A DNA stretch of 64,000 nt from positions 41,706,547 to 41,770,546 of the forward strand of contig NC_067481.1 in NCBI RefSeq assembly GCF_947179515.1. The letters are read 5' to 3'. Made by a program: the position numbers and the translations under genes. Position 1 is the stretch's first letter, and each line of letters opens with the position of its first letter. The stretch comes from Apodemus sylvaticus (lineage: Eukaryota > Chordata > Mammalia > Rodentia > Muridae). The notes under the pieces were generated by a model that saw nothing but the letters and a program-made list of their open reading frames with translations, was not told the DNA's origin and made no database searches. Of the stretch, positions 10,808 through 23,704 are shown piece by piece.

Positions 10808-12542
10808 GTAAGGCTCTTGCCCTAAAAAAGGAATTTAGCATCTGGCCGCTCTGATATCCGGTACAGTCATAGCTGTGTGAAGTCACCAACTTCCCCTATT
10901 CTCTGTAAGAGTGTGGAAAGAAGCAGAGGTCAATAGGTTATCGAGATGATGTTCACACTCTGAAGTCAGTCACCTTCTTCCTACTCTACCTAGTGTCCAG
11001 ATGACTGAAGCACAGAGGATGGGGTGGGTCCGTTTTCTCTGTTTTGCAGTGGGGAAGAATTCCCTGGGAATTCCCAGACTTCTAGAGATAGGCAAGGCCC
11101 AAGCTAGGAGGAGAGCTGGCTGGCCAGCTTCCCTTTGGCCACTGGACATTTTGGGTTGGGCTGGAAAGCAGCTAGAGTGCGAACTCTCAGGGTTTAGAGT
11201 TCAGGCCTGTGTATATGGTTCATCCTGCCTTTGGGGAATACTTTACAGCACTGGGACTTTCCCACTGTCAAAATGGGGAGGAAATACCATACTATCTCTA
11301 AGGCTCAGAGCATGAACGGGGAACTGACTGGGTAGAAATGGAGTGTGAGGTGGGTAGGAAATACCTATATGGATTCAGGGTGGGGTGGTTGCCCTGAGAC
11401 AGGTTTCCAGAGTCTGGTAATCAGAGAGAAACGGGTCAGGAGGACTCTGGCTGCTCCAGGCCCTGTCCTAGAGGCACATCTTCATTTCTGCTGCCTGGTC
11501 TCCTAGGTAGCTATGGATCGGGTCTTTGTGTCTGAATAGATCTGGCCAGAACACATTCCTATAGCCACCATGATGCTCTGAAGACTCCAGGCTTAGGCCT
11601 GTCTGGGCAGCATAGCATTCACTCTCTCCACAGGTAACTTTAGGAGCTTAGCCATCATCTCCAGTACCTCTATTTATTAGGATCCTCCTGCATATAGACC
11701 CTGTGCTAAGTGCTTAGAATCTTTATCTAAGCCTCAGAAACAACTGGAGCACTGCACACGATTGTCTGAAAGTTCCAGGTCTGGGAGAGTGGCTCTTTCA
11801 GAGACTGTGAGGGCTGTCTGGACTAAGGTCTGGTCTGTAGTTCAATGTCTCCATGGGTGTGAGGGTATCATCACTGGGCTCCACTTCCTAGGGGTTCTAA
11901 GTGGAAAGAAAGAGGCTCCAGAGCCTGGACCTCTGTGGCTCTGTTTTAAGATTAGTCCACCACAACCCCTAGGAGCAGAGAGTAAGACAGAGGCAGGGAA
12001 AAGTCAGAGACAGGACCCATCAGTTCTGGAAGCCAGTCTATTATATGTGAGTACCTGCCTGGACATATATCTCTATCTGTTTAAAAGATGTAAGAGATTA
12101 GTCTAAAACTTGATCTCTCAGATCTGAAACCCAGAGCTCAGTCACATGACCAAATACTGTGGTCTTGTGGTTCCTCTGTTTCAACATCTACACTGCGGAG
12201 TGATAGGTCTCGATACCTAGGGTTACTGCCAGAATCCGGTGAGTTAAATAAATAAATGCTTGCCAATCTCTTAGAACAGTGCCCAGGGAGATTCACACAT
12301 GTAAGCTATTGTCACCATTCCGTCACCTGGCTTTGTGGGTGTTCATGTCCTGTGGGAGTGATGATACTGTTGGTTCTGGCCCTGCCTTGTACCGCTTTAT
12401 CTTCTTGTCTTGGACTCATTGCCTAATGAAGAGAACAGAGCCAAGGAGGTGCTTACAAGATGTAGCCTGAGAAGACAAGTCCTACTGTAAGGATCCCTGG
12501 GACCTTCCCATGGAAGCCCATGTTGCTGTATAGAAGAAGTGG
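10808..12542. other. No gene seen
   Basis: Unique sequence. Immediately after the candidate donor, around 10865-10910, there is a MIR-like stretch (AGCTGTGTGAAGTCACC). No domain-like frame. Confidence 0.4.
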
Positions 12543-12591
12543 AGTTTCAGGGTAGTATATATAGATTTGTGTATATATGAATGTGTGTATG

Positions 12592-12665
<74 letters not shown>
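12543..12665. repeat. Compound (TG)n(AG)n microsatellite
   Basis: A TG-rich lead-in, then a clean (TG) run at 12599-12625 passing directly into a (GA) run to 12664. Confidence 0.97.
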
Positions 12666-12667
<2 letters not shown>

Positions 12668-12840
12668 CTCTCTACCTGGTACACTGGGTGAGACCCTGCA
12701 AAAAGAGTGCTACTGAGCAGACATAGTTGCTCTTTGTTGGACACCAGAGGGATGTCACAAGAAGCTAGGGGGCTGAGAAGATAATGCAGCATCACACCAG
12801 GACAGCTGTTCCCAAGTAAGTCCAGCATGCATTTGTGCAT

Positions 12841-12866
12841 GTGTGAGTGTGTGTGTGTGTGTGTGG
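12841..12866. repeat. Short (TG)n run
   Basis: About 12 TG units interrupted once by GAG, in otherwise unique sequence. Confidence 0.85.
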
Positions 12867-13709
12867 TGGGTATTCCAGCCAGGGGAAACTCTGGGAATTG
12901 CAAGGACTCTGATTAAGAAGATAAGCGAGGCACAGTTGGCCCATGTGCAGAGACTGCCACACAGAGAGCTTCCAGCCAGAGGATCCACACTGCAAGGTGC
13001 AGAGAGTGAGCTGGCTATTAGCTCTCTATACCTGGTACTTCGACGGGGAATGCAGAAGACACAGCACAGAAAGCAATGAGAACAATTTGTTTTCTCTTTG
13101 GTCTTCCTAATGCTTTAGAAAAACCCCATTGGCAGAGTGGGAAAATGCAGTTTGTTTAGAAAATGTGTCTGCCACCATCATTGTTGACTTTTGCCCAGCT
13201 GTCAAGAGTAGATACAATTAGAATGACCTGAAACATCTGGCTTCGGAGATTTGCCAAAGTCACTTTTGTGGTGTTTAATACTGTTTACATGTGTGTAAAC
13301 AGTGGCCATTTAGGACCAAGAGCTTCTGTGATGAATGATCAGACCCTGAACTACAGCAAAGGCAAAAAGATAAACATATTGTCAACCAAAATGGTGGGGT
13401 GAATTTCTCAGAGACTGTCAACACTTCCATCTTGGAGTCAGGATGCCAATGCTACAAACAACTGCTCCCCTGGAGGGACCATTAATCATACTCACTACCT
13501 GCTTGCTGCCCTAGATAAAAGAAAGATGGAGTCAAAGGAGGGAGGGACTTTAGCAGAACAGCTGCCTGAGTCAGCCACCACTCTGCAACCCTGAATGAAA
13601 CCCATTCACTCAGCTGGATTTATCTGAACCATTATTTGGGCTGTCAGGGCCATCCCAATTGGAAGGCAGGTGATTCTTTTATGTCTCTATAGCAAATGCA
13701 TACTTATGG

Positions 13710-13710
<1 letters not shown>
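12867..13710. other. Non-repetitive block with CNE-like character
   Basis: No gene. The middle (13080-13350) is free of recognisable repeats and carries the inverted forkhead pair. Confidence 0.4.
13280..13303. promoter_or_regulatory. Inverted pair of forkhead-like motifs
   Basis: ACTGTTTAC, a 6-base spacer, then GTAAACAGT form a perfect 9-bp inverted repeat. Each arm carries GTAAACA, the core bound by FOX proteins. The site lies in a non-repetitive stretch (about 13080-13350) between microsatellite-rich blocks. Binding is inferred from the motif only. Confidence 0.4.
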
Positions 13711-13770
<60 letters not shown>

Positions 13771-13826
13771 GTGTGTATGTATGTACATATGTATGTATGT
13801 ATGTATGTATGTATGCATATGTGTGC
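13711..13826. repeat. (CT)n followed by (TATG)n
   Basis: A clean (CT) run of nearly 60 bases to 13768, then TATG repeats to about 13816. Confidence 0.97.
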
Positions 13827-14114
13827 ATGAAGAGATACACTGACCAAGGCAACTCTTATAAGGAACAACATTTAATTGGGTCTGGAGATTCAGTCCATTG
13901 TCATCATGGCAGGAAGAATGGTACTGGAGGAGCTGAGAGTTCTACATCTTGTTCCAAAGACAGGAGAAGACTGACTTCCAGGCAGGTAGGAGGAGGGTAT
14001 CAAGGCCCACTCCCACAGTGACACACTTCTTCCAACAAGGTCACACCCACTCCATTAAGGCCATACCCCCTCGTAGTGCTATTGCCTGAGCTATGCATAT
14101 TCAAATCACTACAA
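13827..14114 (-). mobile_element. URR1-like rodent DNA-transposon remnant
   Basis: The + strand reads GAAGAGATACACTGACCAAGG, AACATTTAATTGGGTCTGG and finally GAGCTATGCATATTCAAATC. This is the reverse of the copy at 32415-32771 (TGCTGGTTTGAATATG ... AATTAAATG ... TCTCTTCACAGCAATAAAAC). URR1 (hAT-Charlie type) is my best family name from memory. Confidence 0.7.
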
Positions 14115-17100
14115 GGACATTCTACATACCTTGATGGTTTCTATACATACAACCCCATTGCTAAAGAGATCTTCAAGCCCAGGAAGCATCCAGGATGGAT
14201 AATTAGTCCCAACACTATCATTACTGACTGCAGAGACTGAGAGTCAGAGCAGAGGCTGGGTCATGCCCTTCAGAGCAGAGTCTGGGCATCAGTGGACAGA
14301 GGCCTTATTTTGTGTCTTAGTTGCTACCTGCTAGGCTCAGGCATGCAGCTTCACTTGGAATCCTGGACATCTGGTGTGTTTTCTGCTACTCTGGTGTTGT
14401 GATGCAAGCTCTAAGGCCTTTTTTGATATTTGGCTCACTGCTCACATCTGTTGGTTTGCTTTGCCACTTCTGAGTTTCTATGTCTGGCTTGGTTTATTTA
14501 ATTCTAGTCTCCCGAGGCTGCTTAAAATAATGAGGTCACAGGGGTAAATTTAACCTCGAATCAAATCTTTGGGGCTATTTGACACAGCTTATTTATCTTG
14601 ATGATTCAGGCGTTCAGTGAAGAATGGGGGGTCTGGACCCTTCTGTCTAAATGCTTAGTTACTACGCCTCCCGTACACCAGAGTCCATTTTTCATAGCTG
14701 TGTTGGGATCACACACTGTGCAAACCAAGAATTTGGCACCAAGTCCTTATTCTCTGCCTCCACTCGTCCAGTCACCAAAGACTCTACTGAGGTTTTACTA
14801 TGTCCTTGTGACAGAATGGTGGCAAGGACCAAGCCCTCAGCACTGAGAAGCTCAGGGTCTATGGGCCTCAAACTGAACTGTGTTTCACCATGTCACCTGC
14901 TGCTAGAGGGTCTTTCTGACAAATAGGATCTGTTTCAAAGGCTGCAAACAGCAGGTCCGAGTTCAGAACACCAACACTGGCTCTGCTTGGAGCTTTGCCC
15001 TTGTGGCAAGTATGACCCTATGCTATGAAGGGAGCTGGGATTACTCTCCATCAGCTGAAATGGGACTTTTGATGACAGCTCCTTTGGCTTCAGAAAGGGC
15101 AGAGGTCCCTCTCTCCAGGTCTAGAAGGTGAATGACAGGAGAGATTTTTCTGCCTTAATTTTCAAAGTTTCCTCGGGACTACATGACCCATGGTTTGTTA
15201 TTGTCTGAAGAGGTGATGACAGAGACAGCCTGGGTGTATCCTTCCTCCACCCTCTATCCTTTCTCTGTTGGAGCAGTCTGGAATCTTGGGAAGTTCCAGA
15301 GAAAGGATGACTCATTGCAGTGAAAATTCACTGTAGGAGAAATAACCATCAATAACAGAGGGTCTGGCCAATTATGGCCCTAGGAGGGTGAAGAAGAAAA
15401 CTACTTCTTTCTAGTTTACCCAGGATAGTGCCCTGCTATTTCTATCCCAAGTACATTTAGTCTTTTCTTTCATTTTCTTTAACCTTATTCAGTCTAATTA
15501 GTGATTCCACTATGTGCATGGGAGCAGGACCATTGATCAAAGCATGGTCAAATTACCAAGGGCTACATATCTGAAAACACCGACAATGCCCTCCCCCCCA
15601 CACACACATATGACTGTGCTGTTCTGTAATGATGATTGCCTTGTTCTTACACAGGGCTTGAGTCAGCAGCCATAGACATTGGCAGTTCCTGTGTGTGTAG
15701 CAGGTCTGACAAGGACCAGAAAACTATTTTGTTTGTTTGTTTTGTCTTGTCCTGTGTGTTTTGCAATCCTCCAATCCCTTCATGCTTCAGTCTTTCTGTC
15801 CCCTTTCTCCACGGGGATTCCTGAGACTCGGGGGAAAAGGCTGGGATAGAGACATCCTATTTAAGGCTAAGCATCGACAGATGACAAACTTGGTGTGTAC
15901 ATCCAAGACCTTCTTATCCAAAGTGGTGAGGCTGAACCGCTCTGGAGTTTCACCTTTCCATTTGTAAGAAAGCACATTTCACCATAACTGTATGTAGTGT
16001 CCACTCCCTTTTCAGTTGTCCACACCAAGAGAAGGAAGGGGGAGGAGGTGGTCAGCATTCTGTTCTCTTTTACACAACCCTCCAAATGTACAAACACTTC
16101 CAGCTTTCACTGGGCTTTGTGCCTTTTGTGGAACTCCAGGTTATTTCAAGGAATTACCTGAATACTTTTGAAAATGTGTAGATTTTGTCACTCTGCCCAG
16201 AAAGCTTCATTCCTTTGACTTATTAGAGGAAGATGAATTTTGTCCCAAAGAGGCCCACAGTTTCCATGAATGAACATGGGAGAGGTTGGAGTTTTACATT
16301 ATGGTCCAGAATGGGTCTGAGGGGGTGAGGCTCCTTATTTTACACTTGGCTATTCTGGGATTCAACTTCCTCTAACTGCTGGGTCTGCTGTGGTTTAGAG
16401 TCTTTCTGGGGTTCTCTGAGTCCATCACAAATGAGGGATAGACTGGGGTGTAGACACACACCTGCTCTGATCTAGTGCTTCTCTGCTGGTCAGGGCACCT
16501 CTGTTCTCATCAACTTGGTAAGAACTTGTTTGTGGCCCACTGCAGGGACCTGGGAGATGTGCTTTACCTAGATGTCCTGGAGGAGAAGGCAACTTAGGGA
16601 AAAGCAGGACAGCACAGTCATGATCTGAACCAATCCACGTTCATTCATTTTGCCTTGCATTGTGAGGTTACAAATGCACCTTAATACGACTAGCCTTGAC
16701 AATCCTATGAAGATGATTTGAGGCCTCTTTCTTGGATAATTCCCACCAGCTGGAGCCAGTGTGTGTGACTGTACATGGGTGGGAGCTTACTCTGATTTCC
16801 TGTGGATGTGACTGTCAGGTCAGAAGTGAAATCCACAAGGGCAGCTGCCCACTCATGTCCTAGTGTTTTCAGGTGGGTGGTGTTTTTATTTAGCTGTAAC
16901 TTCCTCAGTTACAGCTTAAACCTCACAGTCCCATACCTCAAGGAATGAAGGGTCAGAGATAAGCACTTGGAGGAGCCTCTGATGTCTCAGTAGGTGCACG
17001 GTAAACAGTAGCAAGCATTTCACAGAGGCCTGGGCTCCTCATGTCCCAGGTGGGTGTTCAGAGGCAGTGTGGTCCCTGGCAGTGACCTTTGGTTACAAGG

Positions 17101-17481
17101 ATCCCATGAGAAACCAGAATATCGGGTCTCACCTCAGAGCTCCTGAGTGAGAACTCACCTTTGGCAAATTCTGCAGGGGATTCCACCTTTTGCTGTGATT
17201 TACCCTCTGAGGTTTGAGAGTGCTGGTGGCAGAGGCCATCTCTGGGGCTCTATAGCCCAGGTCTCTCCACTGGCCTGACACAAAAAGCAGAATGGGAAGG
17301 CAGGGCTCACACCTTTGACAGGCGAGAGAACAGGAGACAGGGACATTGAATGTGTCACTTCTTGTCATCGGACTCTTTTCATTTGTCATTCCAATTAAAG
17401 TATGTCTCCTTTTTCCTGCTTTCTCACTGTTGATACACCCTGCTGAGACCACCCTTGTGCACTCCTTTGGAAAAAATCCTA

Positions 17482-17482
<1 letters not shown>
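14115..17482. other. No gene seen
   Basis: About 3.4 kb of mainly unique sequence without a coding signature. A short CACA stretch lies near 15600. Pairs of overlapping frames near 14600-14930 and 15740-16100 look like chance. Confidence 0.45.
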
Positions 17483-17540
<58 letters not shown>

Positions 17541-17592
17541 TGTGCATGTGCATGTGCGTGGATGTGGATGTGTGTGTGTGTGTGTGTATGTG
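17483..17592. repeat. Compound (TC)n(TG)n microsatellite
   Basis: (TC) at 17484-17521, then (TG) to about 17545, interrupted GATG units, and (TG) again to 17590. Confidence 0.97.
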
Positions 17593-17599
17593 TTCAGGT

Positions 17600-17925
17600 G
17601 CATGGGTGCACATGTGTGTAGACTCCAGAGGTCAACCTCAGGTATCATTCCTCAAGAGCCACCCACCTTGTATTTTGAGACACAGTCTCACACCGGCCTG
17701 GAACTCACCATGTAGGTTCAGCTGTTGGGCCACACAGCCCCACTGATCAACCCATCACCTGTTCTAAGGTACTGGATTCTTCTAGTTCTAAGGTACTAAG
17801 GGATTTCAAGTGTACGCCAGCACACCTTAACCTTCTAAAATGTGAGCTCTGGGGATCAAATGCAGGTCCTTATGCTTACAAGGCATGCACTTTACTGCCT
17901 GAGCCATCTGCTCAGCCATTCTTGG
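17600..17925 (-). mobile_element. B4-type SINE, reversed, extended by unique sequence
   Basis: GACTCCAGAGGTCAACCTCA and TTTTGAGACACAGTCTCACA are followed by the reversed ID-like head ACTTTACTGCCTGAGCCATC. A short internal duplication (TTCTAAGGTACT at 17762 and 17786) lies in the middle. Confidence 0.75.
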
Positions 17926-19104
17926 AATCTTCAAAGCTTCCAGATGATCAAGAATAGACACAGGCCTCTAATAATTGAACCTGCATAGGGTGATAGGCTT
18001 TCAGGGCCTAAGTGGCCACTCCAGGGGATCAAGGGGGAGATTGCAGCACTTTCTAGTTATTATGGGATACAGGTTGTTGTGGTAACAGGAGAACTGAAAG
18101 CAGAATGAATAAGATCTTGAAATAGTATTTTGAAAGAAATTCATAGTAGATATTCTTTGGATGTATACAGGAAAGTCATATCCTACCTTTGTTGGGGTTG
18201 CAAAACAGTAGCAGGCTAACCACAGAGATAGTGAGAACAGCCCAAGACACTCCCATACCTCTTTATCTCTCTATCTTGCTATCCAAACCTGGGTAACAAA
18301 ACCATAATTGGAACCAAACAGCCCCTTACTGTTTATCTGGTGCTTTGAAGACATTTGTTCACTTGTCATACACTACTGAGTGCATTTCCTCAGTGTTTAA
18401 AATACAATAGAAACTGAGCCAGCAATTAGGGTTACAATAGAGAAGAAAGCAGACAAGGTTCTTCCTCGACCTCCCTAGGACTTACATGGATGGCTATGAG
18501 CTTTGAGCATTTATGACACGTGAGTATCAGTGCTGGGTACAACAGCTCCCAAGGCACTTTGATGACAATCCTCTGAGTTTGGGGCTTTGATCAGCTGCTG
18601 TCAAGACTTGGACAGCCATGATGCCCCAAACCTAAATGCTTAACTCACCCACAATCACACAGTGTCTGTCGGGCCAGGAAAAGCACAAACCCTGGACTCT
18701 GGGTGCTCGGTCCTCATGAGCCTCCCCCCCCCCTTGTTAATCTCTGCCAGGGGCCATGGAGCCCAGCTCTGAAGGCTGAATGGGGTTTGGAGGCAGAGAG
18801 TACTGAAAACAAGACTTGAGGAAGCCAGGAGAAGAAGGTGAGGGCAAGGGGGAGCGACACCAGTGAACCTTTTCTGTGGTTAGGCACTGAAGCCCGGAGA
18901 GGAAAGTTGCCGTTGGGAAGGACAGGCCTTGCCTAGTTTGGCTCTAGCAGAGGCTGTGGAGGTCTTAGGCGCAGGTGATGTTGGAACAATGGGCTGCGGC
19001 CAGGTGGCAATGACCTTGAGGACTGCTCTTTAAAAAGTTAATACTTTGAGGAACAAAGATCTGTCAACACAGGTCAGCACAAAGAGATCAGAGGTCTGAC
19101 TGAG
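17926..19104. other. No gene seen; C-run
   Basis: Unique sequence with a (C) run at about 18723-18733. GC content rises modestly around 18700-19000. No coding signature. Confidence 0.4.
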
Positions 19105-19144
19105 GAAGATCACTCACTCGAGAAGAAGATCACTCACTCGAGAA
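19105..19144 (+). repeat. Perfect 20-bp tandem duplication
   Basis: The unit GAAGATCACTCACTCGAGAA occurs twice head to tail without mismatch, so the duplication is recent. Confidence 0.95.
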
Positions 19145-19312
19145 GATGGAGGCTGGATTTGGTTTGTTTGGCTGTGATGCCAAGCAGCATCAAAAGAATA
19201 TGGAACAATGCATTAGGAGTGTTAGCATTAGCATGTTACTATGCTCCTCCCCAGCTTCCCCAACCTGCTAGATAGAGGGATAGCTATTTCCCCTATCTCC
19301 CTTGTGTGAATG

Positions 19313-19790
19313 TGTGTGTGTGTATCTATATCTATATCTATATCTATATCTATATCTATATCTATATCTATATCTATATCTATATCTATATCTATATCTA
19401 TATCTATATCTATATCATCTATATCATCTATATCATCTATATCTATATCTATATCTATATCTATATCTATATCTATATCTATATCTATATCTATATCTAT
19501 ATCATCTATATCATCTATATCATCTATATCTATATCTATATCTATATCTATATCTATATCTATATCTATATCTATATCTATATCTATATCTATATCTATA
19601 TCTATATCATCTATATCATCTATATCATCTATATCATCTATATCTATATCTATATCTATATCTATATCTATATCTATATCTATATCTATATCTATATCTA
19701 TATCTATATCTATATCTATATCTATATCTATATCTATATCTATATCTATATCTATATCTATATCTATATCTATATCTATATCTATATCTA

Positions 19791-19826
<36 letters not shown>
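19313..19826. repeat. Large TATATC hexamer array with ATC-insert clusters, flanked by (TG)n
   Basis: About 470 bases of TATATC (CTATAT) hexamers. They are interrupted by three clusters of the 9-mer form TATATCATC: three copies near 19413-19440, three near 19500-19528, and four near 19605-19640. (TG)n precedes (19313-19322) and follows (19792-19824). Long Tyr/Leu, Ile/Tyr, Ile/Ser and Ile/Asp frames across it are artefacts. Confidence 0.98.
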
Positions 19827-20849
19827 CCAATCCCTGGGGGGAGCATGTGATAATTCAGGCTCCCTTTGTCTGGGTGAGCCTGGGGTCCTGCATTCTTCTC
19901 CAGCCTCCCAGTGACACAGATGTCACTTCTCTAGGGTCCATATTGTGTACAGTGTGCTCATGCTCCATCCGGCAGCTTTGCCTTCAAGTCTCAACCCCCA
20001 GGATGCAGTGAGGACCACTCTTCTCGTTTTACTGATAATGAAGTAGCATTTTAAAGCTTCAAGTAAGTGTGTTCAAAGCTGCAGGGACAAGCTAACTCAG
20101 TCTCCGAATCCTTCACACCATGCTGAGCAAACACCATGCAGCCGGAGTCTAAGACTCCGCTAAACTTCTCGCTAAGTTCTCGCTAAACTTCAGGCCGTCC
20201 ATGTAGAAAGCCGGTTGCTATGTATTAACCACAAGAGAGACCGGATCATTACTCATAACTGCAAAGGAAGGAAGAGGCAGTTTTCTCTTTTTCTCCTGTG
20301 ACCGAGAGGGAAGCCTTTTTAAGGAGGAGGCTTTCGTGACTGTGAACGAACACAGGAAAGCTATGAGATCAGCGTTGCCGCTCTTAAGTGGCAGTGCTTG
20401 ATTGAGCCTTAGTGTAACGGGGCTGGAGAGGAAGCCGCGTCTTCTGTCCTGGGTGCTGCCACTGACTAGCATCCACAGTGGACACACTCGTGCTGTGTGA
20501 CAAAGCTGGGAAGGCGGCCCAGGAATGTCTTCTTTCCTCTGGGGAGCAGAAGGGGGACTTAGGGATTCAGGACATTGTGTAATCTGCTGTCGCAACACTC
20601 ACGCTGGGGTTTCCCAGCCAGATCTGAAAGCAAGAGCAGAGGCTATGGGAGGTAATGTTTAGGCTCCAGACTGGACAGTCCCTTTTGAGCACCAAGACAT
20701 AGTAACCAAGAGCAGTTTTAACCCCTAGGTCATCCATCAGTCAGTGTGTGTGCTGACCAGTGGCTGTGCTTGACATTTGAATTTCTGTGTCCAGTATCGG
20801 GGTGGCAGGGCAGGCGTGATTCGTCAACGACCAGCCTTCAAATAACCTG
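19827..20849. other. No gene seen
   Basis: Unique sequence. A short duplicated motif (CTAAACTTC ... CTAAACTTC) lies at 20160-20190. The minus-strand frame 20218-20598 has no recognisable family. Confidence 0.4.
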
Positions 20850-21245
20850 ATAATTCTTGCTTTTAATGTTCTTATTTATAATTAAAATATAATTATATAA
20901 CTTCCCCTCTTCCTTTTCATCCCTCCGACCCTGCCCATGTACCTGCCTTTACTCAAATTCATGGCCTCTATTTTGTTGTTACATATGTATTTATAAATGC
21001 ATAAATATATACATACAAGCTGCTGAGTCCTTTTAGTGTTGTTTTTCTGCATATGACTTCAGGGCTGACCACGTGGTGTTGGATAACCAGTTAGGGTGAG
21101 CATTCCTGGGGAAGGCTGATTCTCCTACACCAGAGCAGGTATTAATTGCGGGTAGATCTTGTCTAGGAGTGGGGCCTCATGGGATTTCCTCCTTCTGTGT
21201 GAGTCTGTCTGTTGAGGTTGTCATTGTTTGGGTAGTATTAAACCT
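20850..21245 (-). mobile_element. L1 3' end (Lx-like), 5'-truncated
   Basis: The + strand carries AAAATATAATTATATAACTTCC, CATGTACCTGCC, TTCATGGCCTCTATTTTGTT and CAGGGCTGACCACG, typical of the reversed 3' UTR of old rodent L1. Confidence 0.8.
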
Positions 21246-21639
21246 GCTGAAATTTGCAAAATAAGGGTGGATTTTATTTTTAGTATACTCTTCTAGGTGG
21301 TTCCGATAGACTTCAAATCGTGGGATTTTCCTCTTCATAGACGCCACGAACAAACTGAGAGATCAGAGAAAGAAAGTACGCTCTGCAGTCAGATGAAATC
21401 CCAGACTTGGCCCCCACCCTTAGAGCTTATCAACTGTGTAATTGTGTGCCTGTTCTCTTGGCCTCACAGATTCGCATCTGTACATTGAGTTTATGGTGCT
21501 CAGTCTAGAGTGATGGCTAAGAGTCCTAGGAAGAGGAAGTGTTCAGATGCCTGCTGTGCATCAGCTGCTTAAGGGCTGCTTATGAGTTTACACTCAGAGT
21601 ATCTACCTGTTTCTGTGCTTTGGTTTTTCTTGTTTTCAC

Positions 21640-21735
21640 ACACACATAAACACACACATGTGGTATGATATATATCTATATCTATCTATCTATCTATCTA
21701 TAGATATCTATTTATCTATAGATATATGTATGTAT
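21640..21735. repeat. (CA)n and (TATC)n microsatellite
   Basis: A short CACA run, then TATC/TAGATA repeats to about 21728. Confidence 0.93.
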
Positions 21736-21824
21736 TGGTATATTGTGTGTTATATACTTGTGGTGTTTGTGCTTGTTATTGTGGTTGTGTGTTCATGTGT
21801 GTGGATGTGCGCATGTGTGATTGT

Positions 21825-22060
21825 GGAGGTCACAGGTCAGCATTGTCTGTTTTTCCTTAATTCCTCTCCATCTTTATTATTTTTTTTTTTGAGACAGAAT
21901 CTCTCATTGAACCTGAGGCTCATGGAGTTGGTTAGGCTGGCAGCCAGTGAACTTAGGGAATCTGTCTGTCTACTCAGCCCCAGAAGTGTGCTTAGAGGCA
22001 TGTGCCACCTAGCCTGACTTTCATTTACATGGGTTCTGGGGCTCTAAACCCATGCTAGTA
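21825..22060 (-). mobile_element. B4-type SINE, reversed
   Basis: GAGGTCACAGGTCAGCATTG, then a T-run and GAGACAGAATCTCTCATTGA, with GCATGTGCCACCTAGCCTGA further on, in the order expected of a reversed B1-ID dimer. Confidence 0.8.
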
Positions 22061-23299
22061 TGGCAGATATGTAACCCACAATCCCATTTCCTTAGCCTCA
22101 CTCACTTCTTACGTAGGTTCTGGTGCTCAGTTGCCTAGGACATTTACAGTGAGGAGTTAGAGGGGAGTGGGGAACCTGGGGTACTGGGCTGACCCAGGAA
22201 TGAGGAGAAAGTTGACCTCATACTCCACACCTTCAGTCCCTCACATGAGGCTTAGGGATGGCCTTACCATGTGGCATTACTGATGACAAAGTGAAGGGCT
22301 GAAGCGTAAGAAGTGTAAGTTCTAGCACAGAGAGTTGGAGATTCACTTTGAGTCTGGAAACCCTCACGTGCTGTAAGCAGGGAGGAGAGGGGTATGTCTC
22401 ATAGTTCAGGGACAGGACAAAGGATGGAGAAGAGAGCCCAGACCACAAATCTGAGAATGGGAAGTGGAAAGAGGCGTGGTGATCTCAAAGCGTGCCCTGG
22501 GGAAGTGAGCTAAAGGAGAAGAAATGTTTGGGGCGTGGCTTGCCACAGAGGCTTAGGCGCCTTATATGGAAGACCTTCCGTGACAGCTACTATGATCCAG
22601 GGCTCCTCCTCTGGCTATGTTAGCGTCCTGGATTAATGTGCATTTTCCAACAAGCTCAGTCTTTCTGTTCTCTAATTCCAAAGGACAAATTAAGTTTAGA
22701 AAGAGAAGTAGTAAGGTCAAGCTACACAAGTCGGAAGTGATGAAGCCCTGCAGTAGATCCTGGTGCTCAGTAAAGAGCACTTACCTCTGTGCTGGGCTCT
22801 GTCTGCGAGCAGAAGAAATCCAGAAGCAATGAGTTAGTTGCTTAGGGAAACAGTGAGTTTTGTCATTACACACGACCATCGGAGAAGGATTTCAGGGGAA
22901 AGAATTAAGCAGTTTAGTTGATCCTAGGAGTTGGATCTTGGCTTCAGTCCAGTCACTGATTTAGCCCCACCCCATTTCGTAGAATTTTTTCAGTCTAAGT
23001 GACTGAAACAAGTCCAGCTACCTGTAAATCTCACCCCTAAAAGACAGCTTTTAAAAGCATCTGGTATCATCTGTGATGTCCATAAGGGACAAGAGAGACA
23101 GCATTGTCACTGACCTCTGGAACTGAAAGGAGTCTGAGGACACAGGGTGAACATCAGCAGGAGGGTTCACAGCTTATGTCCCCATCCAGGTGGGAGAGAA
23201 AAGCACCCCTTGTTTCACCCCCTGTCAGACCAGGGGGAAGACCAGCATGGCTGCTTCTGTAACTTCTTCCAGAACTTATTTTATTGACTATACTTATTT
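22061..23299. other. No gene seen
   Basis: Unique sequence without coding features or strong repeats. Confidence 0.4.
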
Positions 23300-23304
23300 A
23301 TTTG

Positions 23305-23339
<35 letters not shown>

Positions 23340-23628
23340 TCTGTGGTATGTGTTGGGTTTCATGGTTTGGATAACTATGTGTGTGGTGTGCTATGTGGGG
23401 TATGTTTTGTAGTGTGCGTGTGTGAGTGTATGTGTGTGGTATGTGTGCATGGTGTGATGTATAAGGGGAGAGTGGCATGGTGTATGTGGTGTGTTTGTGG
23501 TTTGTGGTATGTGTGTTTGTGGTGTAGTAGTGTGTGTGGTAGTATATTTAGTGGGTGTGGGTATGCATGTAGGTGGTTGTTTAGTGTATGTGCTGTGGTG
23601 TTTTTAATATGAGGGTAGTGTGTGTGTT

Positions 23629-23668
<40 letters not shown>

Positions 23669-23704
23669 TGTATGTGTGTGTGTATGTGTGAGTGCATGTG
23701 TTCT
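23300..23704. repeat. (TG)n-rich block
   Basis: Clean (GT) runs at 23306-23338 and about 23625-23662 bracket 300 bases of TG-rich, GTGGT-containing sequence. Confidence 0.95.

Noticed and set aside
19228..20011. Very long open frames of Tyr/Leu, Ile/Tyr, Ile/Ser and Ile/Asp repeats
   Set aside because: They are translations of the TATATC hexamer array in several frames and both strands; repeat DNA without stop codons, not genes.
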